NCBI GenBank assembly: GCA_022559845.1 | Contig: CM040120.1 | Coordinates: 169,614,334-169,678,333, forward strand | Length of the DNA stretch: 64,000 nucleotides | Source: Amorphophallus konjac | Lineage: Eukaryota; Streptophyta; Magnoliopsida; Alismatales; Araceae | Reading direction: 5' to 3' | Shown: piece by piece, positions 36,307-47,259 of the stretch | Layout of the letters: each line of letters starts with the position of its first letter | How positions within the stretch are numbered: the stretch's first letter is position 1 | Position numbers and translations under genes: made by a program | The notes under the pieces: generated by a model | The model's input: the letters and a program-made list of their open reading frames with translations, nothing else | Told to the model about the DNA's origin: nothing | The model's database searches: none

Positions 36307-37065
36307 CTGCAGCGGGAGGTGGTGGGGGTGGCGTATGCACAACAGGTGGGAGGGCACTGAGACCTGCAAGAATTTATTGTCATGTGGAGTGATACATATA
36401 CTGTGAACATATAATTAAAATATACATACCTGCAGCGGGAGGTGGTGGGGGTGGCGTATGCACAACAGGTGGGAGGGCACTGAGACCTGCAAGAATTTAT
36501 TGTCATGTGGAGTGATACATATACTGTGAACATATAATTAAAATATACATACCTGCAGCGGGAGGTGGTGGGGGTGGCGTATGCACAACAGGTGGGAGGG
36601 CACTGAGACCTGCAAGAATTTATTGTCATGTGGAGTGATACATATACTGCGAACATATAATTAAAATATACATACCTGCAGCGGGAGGTGGTGGGGGTGG
36701 CGTATGCACAACAGGTGGGAGGCCACTGAGACCTGCAAGAATTTATTGTCATAAGTAGAACAAATATTGAAGAATTTAAATTAAAATATACATACATGAT
36801 CCTCGAGTCTTTTTGCCACTGAGACCTGCAAGAATTTATTGTCATGTGGAGTGATACAAATATTGCGAACATATAATTAAAATATACATACCTGCAGCGG
36901 GAGGTGGTGGGAGTGGCGTATGCACAACAGGTGGGAGGCCACTGAGACCTGCAAGAACTTATTTTCATAAGTAGAACAAATGTTCAAGAATTTAAATTAA
37001 AATATACATACCTGTAGCGGGAGGTGGTGGCGTATGTACAAGTGGTGGTGAGCCGACACTTGCAC
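36307..37065 (-). repeat. Tandem micro-exon array of the TNP1-type gene
   Basis: Seven tiny exons: 57, 57, 57, 57, 30, 57 and 54 nt (36307, 36430, 36553, 36676, 36796, 36892, 37012). All are multiples of three in phase 1, each with an AG acceptor (TTCTTGCAG in the typical units) and a GTATGTAT donor. The four left units repeat at exactly 123 bp (57-nt exon, 66-nt intron). The typical exon reads LSALPPVVHTPPPPPPAAG. The exon between 36796 and 36825 is a divergent 10-codon version. Since 123 is a multiple of three, a spurious frame also runs through exon and intron alike. Confidence 0.85.
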
Positions 37066-37352
37066 CTATAAATAAATTCTTTTAAGTTTGTCAATAATTA
37101 AAATATTTATATAGCTAACTTATTGATCAAATATACCTGTGTCTGAAGAAGATGGTAGCGAGGAGGTAGTAGTGCCCCTCTCACTGCTAGATCTCCTCCC
37201 ACCCCTAGTACGACCTCCTCGCACCATTTCCTTATGAATAACAAAACAATTAATACATATTAATCCACAATTATATAAGGCTAGACAAATGTTATTTAAA
37301 ATTATGCTTAAAAGTAAGAATCTTCTTACTAAATTATCAAAACATGCCTCCC

Positions 37353-40300
37353 TCATGTTGATATATCTAGCTCAACTTCATCATCTTCGTCATCCATAGT
37401 AGTCTCATGAGATTCAAAATCTTCGTCTTCATCTGATTCTTCCTCCCCTCTAACATCAACATTTAGCTCCGTCGGATCGACTTCTTCCACGCCATCTCGC
37501 GTACGTAATGACAGTGGCTCATCAGATTCGTCCATATTAAACCTAGAGGAACCGACAACGCCAACTTCGTCTGATTGATAATATTCAGCACGAGCAACCT
37601 CTGAGACATCTCCACTCATAGTTAACTCATAAGTGGGAAAGAGTTTTGAATTAACCCTGCAAACTGCCCACCAATCTCTATTCTTGGATGATGGATAGCT
37701 TGAATAGTACACTTGCTGGGCTTGTGCGGCTAAAATGAACGGTTCATAGGTCTTAAGTTTAAACCTATGCTTGACATTGACAATCCCATAATTTGTGTCA
37801 TGTAGAACAGAATTAGGATCAAACCATTGACACTTAAATATGTATACATGATTGTCTTGTCCCAAATACTTAAGTTCTAAGACTTCTTCAAGAATACCAT
37901 AGTAGTCCAATTCCATTTCATTGTATAAACTTCCCTTCACACATACGCCGCTGTTCATTGTAGACTTATTTCGCCCATAATCCCTTGTATGAAATTTGTA
38001 TCCATTCACAATATATCCCGGATAGGCACGTGCCTGGTTCGAGGGGCCATAACTTATCTGTTGTACTCTTTCATCAGTAATGAGACCTTGTTCAACCTAT
38101 ATTCAAATTAGAGTAGTTAAAATAATAACAATTACCTCAACATACGTAAATACAAACATATATATTCAGAGTTCACACTAACTCGGTTTCTTAGCAATTT
38201 GGAAAAAAACTTCTCGCGTTCTTTTTCAATCTCCACATCCTAGATATTTGGACATTTTTCAGCTAATTCTGAATCAAATTGTCTGCAATATAAATGTAGC
38301 ACCCCGTAAAAAAAATGATTAAAAAAATTTGATAAAGCCAATGTATAGACTTTGTGAAGTCAATGTTGTATAGACTTTGAGGAAGCCAATGTATAGACTT
38401 TGAGGAAGTCAATGTATAGACTTTGAGGAAGCCAATGTATAGACTTTGAGGATGTATAGACATTGAGGAAGCCAATGTATAGACTTTGAGGATGTATAGA
38501 CTTTGAGGAAGCCAATGTATAGACTTTGTGAAGTCAATGTTGTATAGACTTTGAGGAAGCCAATGTATAAACTTTGTGAAGCCAATGTATAGACTTTGAG
38601 GAAGCCAATGTATAGACTTTGAGGAAGTGAATGTATAGACTTTGAGGAAGTCAATGTATAGACTTTGAGGAAGCCAATGCATAGACTTTGAGGATGTATA
38701 GACATTGAGGAAGCCAATGTATAGACTTTGAGGATGTATAGACTTTGAGGAAGCCAATGTATAGACTTTGTGAAGTCAATGTTGTATAGACTTTGAGGAA
38801 GCCAATGTATAGACTTTGTGAAGCCAATGTATAGACTTTGAGGAAGCCAATGTATAGACTTTGAGGATGTATAGACTTTGAGGAAGCCAATGTATAGACT
38901 TTGAGGATGTATAGACTTTGAGGAAGCCAATGTATAGACTTTGTGAAGTCAATGTTGTATAGACTTTGAGGAAGCCAATGTATAGACTTTGAGGAAGTGA
39001 ATGTATAGACTTTGAGGAAGCCAATGTATAGACATTGAGGAAGTGAATGTATAGACTTTGAGGAAGCCAATGTATAGACTTTGAGGATGTATAGACTTTG
39101 AGGAAGCCAATGTATAGACTTTGAGGAAGCCAATGTATAGACTTTGTGAAGTCAATGTTGTATAGACTTTGATGATGTATAGACTTATGGAGTTGCTAGA
39201 AATGTGAATTAAGATCTTACTCAACATAAGGTTCAATCTCGAGGCAATTCAAAAGAATATATATCTCAGCGGCGTGCAACTCTCTATCTTCGAGCGTGCG
39301 AGTCAAGCAACGTCCGAACGCACGTCCAGGATGTTTAAATATGGAGAGCCGATCGGACGAGACCTCCACTCCCGCATCATCATTACGTGGAGGTCGAGTA
39401 CGACGAGTTTGAATCTCTGGCTCAAAGTACATAGAACAGAAGTTCAAAATTTCTTCAAGAATGTATGCCTCAGCAATCGAACCCTCCACCTGTGCCTTGT
39501 TGCGAACTTTCATTTTTAATTCATGCATGCACCTACAACAACAAGTCAGATGGCAACAATATGTAGTGGCTATGGACGACTTATAAGTTAACAAAAATTG
39601 TCACATACCTCTCAAATGGATACATCCATCGAAATTGTACTGGACCTCCGACGATAGCCTCATATGGCAAATGAACGACCAGGTGCTCCATCGAATCAAA
39701 GAATGCCGGAGGAAATATCTTCTCTAGCTTGCAAATGGTTGTGACAACTTCTTGTTCGATAGTTTGTACATCCCGAAGTCTGAGTTCAGATGCACATAAA
39801 ATCTTGAAAAATTGACTCATCTCAGCTAGTGCTCCCCATATCTGCTTTGGCAACAAATCACGAAATGCAATGGGCAGTAGCCTCTCCATGAACACATGAC
39901 AGTCGTGACTTTTCATACCATATATTTTCCCCTCATTAACATTCACACAACGGGCTATGTTGGATGCATATCCATCTGGGAATCTCAGTTGTTTCAACCA
40001 CTGGCATACTTCCTTGATCTGTGTATTATGAAGCACATAAGTTGCTTTAGGCCGCACAGTTTTGCCATTGACACTTTGTAGTTCCAGTTCTGGACGTCTA
40101 CAAAGCATCTTTAAATCCATACGTGCTTTGGCGTTGTCCTTTGTTTTCCCTTTAACATTCATGATCGTATTGAACACATTATCAAAAAAATTCTTCTCGG
40201 TATGCATGACATCCAGATTGTGTCGTACAAGAAGAGTTGACCAATAAGGTAATTCCCAAAAAATACTTTTCTTGACCCAGTTGTGATCCTTTTCAAAATT

Positions 40301-41841
40301 AGGGAGTTGCCGTGTGCTACCAGACAATTGAACTACATCTGATAAATTGTGCACCCGTGACGCCATATGTAGACCCGACACCCGTTGCAAGTCAGCTTCA
40401 TCCATTTCAACAGTATTTTTTTTAAACGAGTCTTTTTGCCTTCGAAAAGGATGGTCACTTGGTAGCAACCGCCGATGGCAATCAAACCAGCAGCTTTTCC
40501 CCCCATGTTTCAATACAAATGATTTGGTATCTTCCATACAGTAAGGACATGCTAGCCTCCCATGTGTGCTCCAACCAGATAGCATTCCATATGCAGGGAA
40601 GTCACTTATTGTCCACATCAGTGCAGCCTTCATAATAAAATTTTTCTTCCTATATGCATCATAAGTAACAACTCCATCAGTCCATACAAATTTGAGCTCA
40701 TCAATCAACGGCCTGAGATATATGTCCAAATTTTTTCCGGGACTTTTTGGACCAGGAATTACTAGGGACAAAAACAGATTTTCTCGCTTCATGCACATGT
40801 GCGGCGGAAGGTTGTACGGTGTCATGAACACTGGCCAACAAGAATAAGCTGCCACTGAACCACCGAATGGATTAAAGCCATCTGTGCATAAACCCAATCG
40901 AACATTACGTGACTCCCTTGAAAAGGCAAGATGAGTACGACTAAAGTGAGTCCAAGCTTCACCATCGGCAGGATGACTGATTATATCATCGGCACGACGT
41001 ACTCTTTCGGTGTGCCATGTCATATGCCGAGCCGTCTTTGAGGACATATACAGTCGCTGCAGCCTAGGCACAAGAGGGAAGTATCGCAATGCCTTATAAG
41101 GTACATCTTTTGCCTTTGAATTGACCCCCCCTTAGGTTTGAATCTATCATGGCCACAAATGGAACATGATATCTTATCTGCATCATCTTTGTAATATAAC
41201 ATACAATGATTCGGACATGCATCTATTTTCACATATCCAAGTCCTAAGTCATTGACCATCTTTTTTGCACGGTAAAAAGTTTCTGGCAACTTCTCGTCTC
41301 GAGGCAACATACTCTTGATCAAGAGGAGGAGACAGTCAAAACAAGTCTCACTGATGTGAAATTCAGATTTCAAGTTCAACAACTGTGACACTGCAGACAA
41401 TCGAGTGTGATTTTCACTACCATCCCACAGCGGCTCATCAGCATCCCTAAGTAGTTCATAAAATCTTCCGGCTGTCTTATTCGGCGCTTCATCGTGAATA
41501 TTAAAACTAGGACCAGCAGCATCTACAACCATATCCACGTACCCACTTGTGCCTGCAATATTGTCGGGCTCATACCTCAAGAATTGCTCACCATGACACG
41601 TCCAATTCGTATAACCATCCACGAACCCTTTCGTGTACAAATGATGTTGCACATCCCATGTTGAACACCACCTCAAGTTTCTACAACTTGAACAAGGGCA
41701 TCGAATGTGACCGTCGCAATCTATTGCTGCATTTGGATTCCCCAATGTAAATTGAATGAAACTCTCAACCCCAAGCTTAAAGTCATCTAACACCACCCGG
41801 TCAACTATTCTACGATACATCCATGAACGATCTGTCGACAT
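37353..41841 (-). pseudogene. TNP2-type CACTA transposase, four coding exons
   Basis: The catalytic transposase. Exons: 41841-39609, 39532-39221, 38282-38183, 38096-37353, joined in phase; about 1,130 residues. N-terminus: transposase-associated domain (WMYRRIVDRVVLDDF, CPCSSCRN, HHLYTKGF). Then the tnp2 domain with its acidic motifs (CTDGFNPFGG, TISDFPAYGMLSGWST, HNLDVMHTEKN) and a CPYC pair; DUF4218 (QIWGALAEMSQFFK, SMEHLVVHLPYEA, AEAYILEEILNFC); DUF4216 in exon 4 (NGYKFHTRDYGR, YYGILEEVLEL, FKCQWFDP); acidic tail. Two lesions: a 7-G run (41125-41131) where one more base is needed to stay in frame, and a TAG at 38240-38242. The first may be a sequence error. The start MSTDRSWMY is chosen by homology. 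Confidence 0.85.
38320..39195. repeat. Short tandem repeat filling TNP2 intron 3
   Basis: About 870 bp of a unit close to ATGTATAGACTTTGAGGAAGCC (23-24 bp), mixed with shorter units (GATGTATAGACTTTGAG, 17 bp) and longer ones (GTGAAGTCAATGTT...). It lies entirely inside the 938-nt intron 38283-39220. Long minus-strand frames over it, rich in KSIHWLPQSLY, are translated repeat, not genes. Confidence 0.85.
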
Positions 41842-42046
41842 TTTGCCTGCACCCAATAAATGACAATACACATCCTAACTTTCAAATCATTACTCATAAT
41901 ATTACACCCGACCCTTTCCTCACATCGTTCATCATAGACCATTTGCAGTTGGAAGAGGAATATTGATTAGATTATCACTTTTTAACCCATCCATGAAGGT
42001 TTGATCGCACAATCACTTACCATATGTGCTGCACGATTTGCTAAAA

Positions 42047-42199
42047 ATTTCGGCATCATCTCCCCACACTTCTCCGATATACCATATATATTTATTGATT
42101 TTGAAATTTTCTTAAACACTTACAAGTAAGTGGTTAAGAAAACACTCAAAATCAATAATGGTATATCAGAGAAGAGTGAGGAGACACAACCGAAATTCT
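42047..42199. repeat. Long imperfect fold-back upstream of TNP2
   Basis: Arms of about 70 bp: AAATTTCGG...TCTCC...GATATACCAT...TTGATTTTGA...CTTAAACACTTAC meets its inverse, with the turn near CTTACAAGTAAG at 42120. It sits about 220 bp upstream of the TNP2 start, in the presumed promoter or 5' leader. It could be a tiny inverted-repeat transposon or a structured leader. Confidence 0.7.
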
Positions 42200-42274
42200 C
42201 AACAAACCATACAAACACATATAGTAAATGACTGCCTAAGTGCGATCAAACATTCACAGACTGTCCAAACGGGA

Positions 42275-42353
42275 CAATTCAAGACTTTGAGGTAGATATA
42301 TATATTCTCATAAACAAATGAGAACATACACATCAAACCCAAAGTCTTGAACG
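42275..42353. repeat. Second hairpin upstream of TNP2
   Basis: TTCAAGACTTTG (42278) pairs with CAAAGTCTTGAA (near 42340), and ATTCTCAT pairs with ATGAGAAC inside it, leaving an AAACAA loop. Confidence 0.65.
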
Positions 42354-42779
42354 GGAAGGCACATTGACACGGTTTTAACGCGCTCTCCTGAGGTGCGTGT
42401 AATGTTAGGTCGCACCCACGCACCTCAGCTCACAGGGAATACCCCATGCATTTATATAACATAAAATTAAATAACAACGCAATTATCATTATGGACATAT
42501 CAAATTAAATAACACCCAAATTACAAAATTTTTCAAATGAAGAACATCGAAGCTAAACAATCTACATTTTTTAGTCAAATTAACATCAAATTTCTATTAA
42601 AATCAGATTTAAAAATATATTTACATGCAATAAAAATCCACAAAGTTTTAAAAATCCACAAACTTATGCTGTGCAAATGCTTAGATTGAGTCAACCACTC
42701 ACCTTCTCTTACATAGCAAGCTGTCAGCTGCCACTTGGGCTCTGCTTAAGCCCTGCATTCATATTGATCCCCCTCATGA

Positions 42780-43125
42780 TGGCTGCCAATGCCATCTTAT
42801 TGGAGCCCCCCTCCCCAGTCTCTTCCCACTGACCCCCACCACACGCCGGAGTGGCTCCGGTGATATTGCACCCCCACCCCCACCCTTCGACCAAAAGTCA
42901 TCCCAACCCCTCCCTACCCCCTTTCTCCCTCTAGCAATATTCGGGTGAGCTCGCGGCCCCACACCCTCCCAACCAGCAGTCCCCACCCCGCACCCCTTGT
43001 AGCACCTCTCCCTTAACCCCCCACTCCCAGAGTAGCCCCCTAGATCCGCCTGAACACTCCTCCCCCGGACCCCCCACCCTCCCAGAGATGAGCCCCTACC
43101 CCAGACCCTCTGTTGGATCCCCCCG
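42780..43125. repeat. C-rich block left of the chromovirus
   Basis: The plus strand is dominated by CCCCACCCC, CCGGACCCCCCACC and CCCAGAG words, an irregular minisatellite. The same words resume at 46288-46600, so the chromovirus segment interrupts one C-rich tract. No coding support. Confidence 0.6.
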
Positions 43126-43128
43126 AAG

Positions 43129-45984
43129 ATGGACGATCAAGCACATGCTACTTCTATGCTGGAGAAGTTAGACAATCTTCTTTCAGAATTTTCTGATGTG
43201 TTTGCTGAACCCAAAGGATTGCCTCCCAAGCGGTCCCATGATCATCGTATTCCTTTATTACTGGGCTGCCCCCCCACTAATGTTCGGCCTTACCGTTATC
43301 CATATATTCAAAAGGCAGAGATTGAGAAGATGGTCTGGGAATTATTGCAAGCTGGTATCATCCGCCCAAGTGTCAGTCCTTATTCTTCGCCGGTTCTCTT
43401 GGTGCGTAAGAAGGATGGTAGTTGGCGTATGTGCGTTGACTATCGGGCATTGAATCGGATCACAGTAAAAGATAAGTATCCGATCCCCGTTATTGATGAA
43501 CTTCTAGATGAGCTTGGTGGTGCTCATTTTTTCTCAAAGCTTGACTTACGCTCGGGATATCATCAAATCCGAGTATACGATGAGGACATCGCGAAGACGG
43601 CCTTTCGTACTCACGATGGACATTATGAATTTTTGGTCATGCCATTTGGTTTGACTAACGCTCCTTCAACATTCCAAAGTCTAATGAATGACATCTTTCG
43701 GCCGCACCTACGTAAGTTCATTTTGATATTCTTTGATGATATCCTTATCTTCAGCTCTTCATTAGAGGACCACTTGTACCATCTTCATATTACTCTCACC
43801 CTCCTGCGGGAGAATTCTTTGTATGTGAAGAGGTCTAAATGTAGCTTTGGAAAGACTGAGGTCGAGTATCTCGGCCACCTTATTTCCAAGGAAGGAGTGG
43901 CAGCTGATCCGTTGAAGGTCAAGGCTATGGTTGACTGGCCCACCCCACGAACTGTCAAGGCATTACGCGGCTTTCTCGGACTCACTGGCTATTATAGAAA
44001 GTTTGTGCGAGACTATGGCAAGATTAGTGCTCCACTCACAGCGTTATTGAAGAAGGAAGCTTTTAAGTGGAACAGTGAAGCGGAAGGTGCATTCAACAAT
44101 TTGAAGGGGGCCATGTCTACAACTCCGGTCTTGGCTCTGCCTGATTTCCAAAAGATGTTTGTTATTGAGTCTGACGCTTCCGGCGTAGGCATTGGGGCAG
44201 TCTTAATGCAAGAAGGGAGGCCCTTGGCCTTCACCAGCAAGGCACTATCATCCCTACATTTGTCTCTTTCTATGTATGATAAGGAGATGATGGCTATTGT
44301 ACATGCAGTTACCAAGTGGAGACCGTACCTCATTGGTCGACGTTTTCAAATACGAACTGATCATAAAAGCTTGAAGTTCCTGTTGGAGCAGCGAATTACT
44401 TCTATGGAGCAGCAAAGGTGGATCACAAAATTATTGGGGTATGACTACGAAATTGTTTACAAGAAAGGCAAGGAGAATCTGGTGGCAGATGCCTTGTCAC
44501 GGATACCATAACATGCGACAATTGAAGCCATTACGGTGGTATCTTGTTCTAACTTGGAGGATATACAAAAAGAGGTAGCTGAAGATCCTACAGTCCAAGA
44601 TATCATTCAGAAGCTTCGAGATGATCCATCTTCTATGCCTCATTACCATTGGGACTCCACAGACCTGCATTATAAGCATCGAATTTTCTTGCCTTCAAGT
44701 TCCAAACAGAAGCTCATCCTCTTGCAAGAATTTCATTCTTCACCTACGGCTGGTCATTCCGGGTTCTTGCGAACCTACAAGCGTATATCTCAAGTGTTCC
44801 ATTGGAAGGGAATGAAGAATGAAGTCAAGAAGTTTGTGGAGGAATGTGCTACATGCCAAGCAAATAAAGGGGAAACAGTGGCGAGCCCTGGTCTTCTCCA
44901 ACCCCTTCCTATACCTGAGCATATTTGGACTGACATATCTATGGATTTTATAGATGGCTTACCCCCGGCCCACGGCAAAACTACTATTTTAGTGGTGGTG
45001 GACCGCCTCAGTAAGTATGCTCACTTCTGTCCAATTTCTCATCCTTACACAGCGGCTTCTATTGCTCAAGTATTTGTTGATAATATCATCAAGCTGCATG
45101 GGGTTCCTAGATCCATTGTGAGTGACCGGGATCCAATATTCACTAGTAATTTTTGGAAGGAGCTCTTTCGATTACAAGGGACACAGCTGAAAATGAGCAC
45201 TGCTTATCATCCTCAATCTGACGGATAAACTGAGGTGGTCAATCGGTGTGTCGAAAACTATTTACGCTGCTTTGTGGGTGACCGACCCAAAGAATGGGTG
45301 CGTTGGCTTCCATGGGCAGAATGGTGGTACAATACCACTTACCACTCTTCCACCAAAATCACTCCTTTTGAGGCTGTGTATGGGCGACCACCTCCTGCCA
45401 TGTCCAACTATTCAAATGGCTCCTCCAAGGTTCACCAAGTTAATTGTGACCTGCGTGACAGGAATCATGTTTTGCACGTTCTTAAGAACAATCTTCAAAA
45501 TGCTCAATCACGCATGAAACAACAAGCTGACAAGCACAGGACAGAGAGATCATTTGAAGTTGGTGATTGGGTTTACCTTCGATTGCAGCCTTATAAGCAA
45601 GCATCCGTTAGTATACGGGCTTCTATGAAGTTATCACCGAGATTCTATGGGCCCTACAAGGTAATAGAGCGTATTGGCCCTGTTGCTTACCGCCTCAATC
45701 TGCCAGCTGAATCAAAGATACATCCTGTGTTTCATGTTTCGTGTTTAAAGAAGAAACTTGGTGATCAAGTTACTGCTCAACGACATTTGCCAGAGCTATC
45801 TTCAAGTGGAGAGATCAAATTTCTGCCACAAGCTATTTTGGATCGGCGTTTTGTTAAACACCGTAATCGAGCAGCAACTGAGGTTCTTGTTCAATGGGCC
45901 AATTTACCAATTGAGGATGCAACATGGGAGAGCTATCAATCTTTTACGGAGAAGTTTCCTGAGTTCATTGCTGCCCAACCTTGA
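43129..45984 (+). pseudogene. Chromovirus (Ty3/gypsy) pol: RT, RNase H, integrase, chromodomain
   Basis: One plus-strand frame of about 950 codons broken by only two stops (TAA at 44509-44511 and 45226-45228), both where a Gln codon is expected. Order: reverse transcriptase ([29 protein letters not shown]), RNase H ([27 protein letters not shown]), integrase with HHCC zinc finger (GHSGFLRTY, CATCQANK) and acidic motifs (DISMDFIDGLP, SDRDPIFTSNFW), then a C-terminal chromodomain-like segment (EVLVQWANLPIEDATWESY). Gag and protease are absent: the sequence starts just before the RT at [12 protein letters not shown]. Opposite in strand to the CACTA genes. Confidence 0.93.
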
Positions 45985-45998
45985 GGACAAGGTTCTTT

Positions 45999-46287
45999 TG
46001 AAGGGCGAGGGAATGTTACGAATCTTACTCCATTTAGGCTTTCTATTTTATTTAACCTCTCTGTTTCCTTCTCTAATTAGAACTCTTCTCTGATTAGGAC
46101 TCATTTCTATTTTCTGTTTGTGAGGCTGTAGCCTATTTTTGTTTGTAGCCTGCGGGCCTCTAAAATTATGAATGGAATGTCATTTTGCTTCTGGCCATTG
46201 GAGGTTGATCCCCTCGAAGAGATCAAACGTTCTTCTCCCCCTTTGGGTTCCCTGTTCTTGATCGATAGAACTCTCAGGTTCTATCAG
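45999..46287 (+). repeat. Polypurine tract and 3' LTR of the chromovirus
   Basis: GAAGGGCGAGGGAA is followed at 46014 by TGTTACGAATC and ends TTCTATCA at 46287, giving an LTR of about 274 bp with TG...CA. C-rich sequence starts at once after it. There is no matching 5' LTR. Confidence 0.65.
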
Positions 46288-46605
46288 TAGCCCCCACCCC
46301 GGACCCCCCACCGGAGACCCCCTCCCTGAAATCCCCACTCCCAGAGCAGCCCCTCACCCACCGAAACCCTCCTCCAGACCCCCCATCGGAACCCCCCCAC
46401 CCTCCTAACCCACAGCCCCCACCCTGGACGCCCTGCCGGATCCCACTGCGCGCCTGAACCGCCCTCTGCCAGAGCACCCCCCGGCCCCCTCCGCTCTTGA
46501 CCCTCCTTCCCGAAAACCGCTGCTGGAACCCCACTCCCTGCCAGACCAACCTCCCCCTCCCGGATCGGCTAGAACCCCCGCCCTCCCTGATGATCCCCAT
46601 GCTTT
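46288..46605. repeat. C-rich block right of the chromovirus
   Basis: Same CCCCACCCCGGACCCCCC words as 42780-43125. Frames through it are low-complexity. Confidence 0.6.
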
Positions 46606-46639
46606 AAAAAAAAAGGAACAACAAATGCAACAATGGCGA

Positions 46640-47050
46640 TGGTGGAGGCGCGTCAGGTAGGGAGAGTTTTACAGAGAGAGGGTGAGGGAGGGGGCTTACC
46701 AGACCAGAGAGGATGGCTTGGAGGATGGCGACAATGCGACACTGGCGGCGACAACGAGGACGGCTTCGATGGCAACGACGAGGACGGCTTCAACGGCAAC
46801 GGTGAGGGGGGCTCTGCGGGGACGACGACGACGAGGAAGGCTTCGACGACGATGGCGAGGGCGGCTTTGGCCGCGACGGCGAGGGCGGCTTTGGCCGCGA
46901 CGGCGAGTACGGCACCGGCAGTCTCTCCTTGGCAAGGAGATAGTGGAAAGAGAGTGAGAGGGAGAGTGGGAGTTAGACGGAGATCGCGGGGGAAGGGGGG
47001 AAGAAGGGGGGAAAGCTCCGTCGTGGGGGAAGGGGGGAAAGTTTCGATGG
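46640..47050. other. GC-rich GCGACG/GGCTTCGAC repeats, CACTA 5' leader
   Basis: Irregular repeats such as ACGAGGACGGCTTC and GGCGAGGGCGGCTTTGGCC. It lies between the C-rich tract and the right subterminal region, where the element's promoter is expected for minus-strand transcription. No gene is supported. Confidence 0.4.
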
Positions 47051-47259
47051 AGGTAAAGAATATTTGTAACGGATTTCAGACGGATTATTTCCGTCTGAAT
47101 ATCCGTCTCAAATAACGACGGATATAAAGACGGAATATATTCCGTCTATAATTATAGACGGATCTTCAGAGGGAATATAGTATGTCGTTAATAACAACGG
47201 AATTTGTAACGGAAACTAATCCGTCACAAATACAAACGGATTTTACGACGGAAAAATAT
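47051..47259. repeat. CACTA right subterminal repeat region
   Basis: About 200 bp of GACGGATT/CCGTCTGAA words in both orientations, the counterpart of 27962-28475. Confidence 0.85.

Larger units (their letters stand above)
28747..37227 (-). pseudogene. TNP1/Transposase_24-type gene of the CACTA element, 14 exons
   Basis: Second gene of the element, probably the subterminal-repeat binding partner of TNP2. In-phase exons with good GT/AG sites, 5' to 3': 37227-37137, 37065-37012, 36948-36892, 36825-36796, 36732-36676, 36609-36553, 36486-36430, 36363-36307, 36240-36111, 36034-35905, 35819-35493, 35415-35311, 35219-34809, 28839-28747, totalling 552 codons with the stop. The start (MVRGGRTRGGRR) is basic; exons 2-8 give a Pro-rich tract. 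Exons 10-12 carry the plant transposase (Ptta/En/Spm) core (LWKAHRPLWMRQEDWEISCDH, RPPSFLEVFDRTH); exon 13 has a Gln-rich segment; the tail is acidic. Two in-frame TAGs (34956-34958 and 28801-28803) damage it. Splice sites are my reading, not tested. Confidence 0.78.

Noticed and set aside
36177..36968. 263-codon minus-strand frame with Cys-rich repeats (SQCPPTCCAYATPTT)
   Set aside because: It reads exon and intron alike because the 123-bp repeat is a multiple of three. The phase that links all flanking exons gives the Pro-rich reading instead.
38263..39133. Long minus-strand frames rich in KSIHWLPQSLY
   Set aside because: Translated tandem repeat inside a TNP2 intron with good splice sites at 39221 and 38282.
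46633..47115. 160-codon plus-strand frame rich in Ala/Thr/Gly
   Set aside because: GC-rich repeat translation on the strand opposite to the CACTA genes, running into the subterminal repeats.
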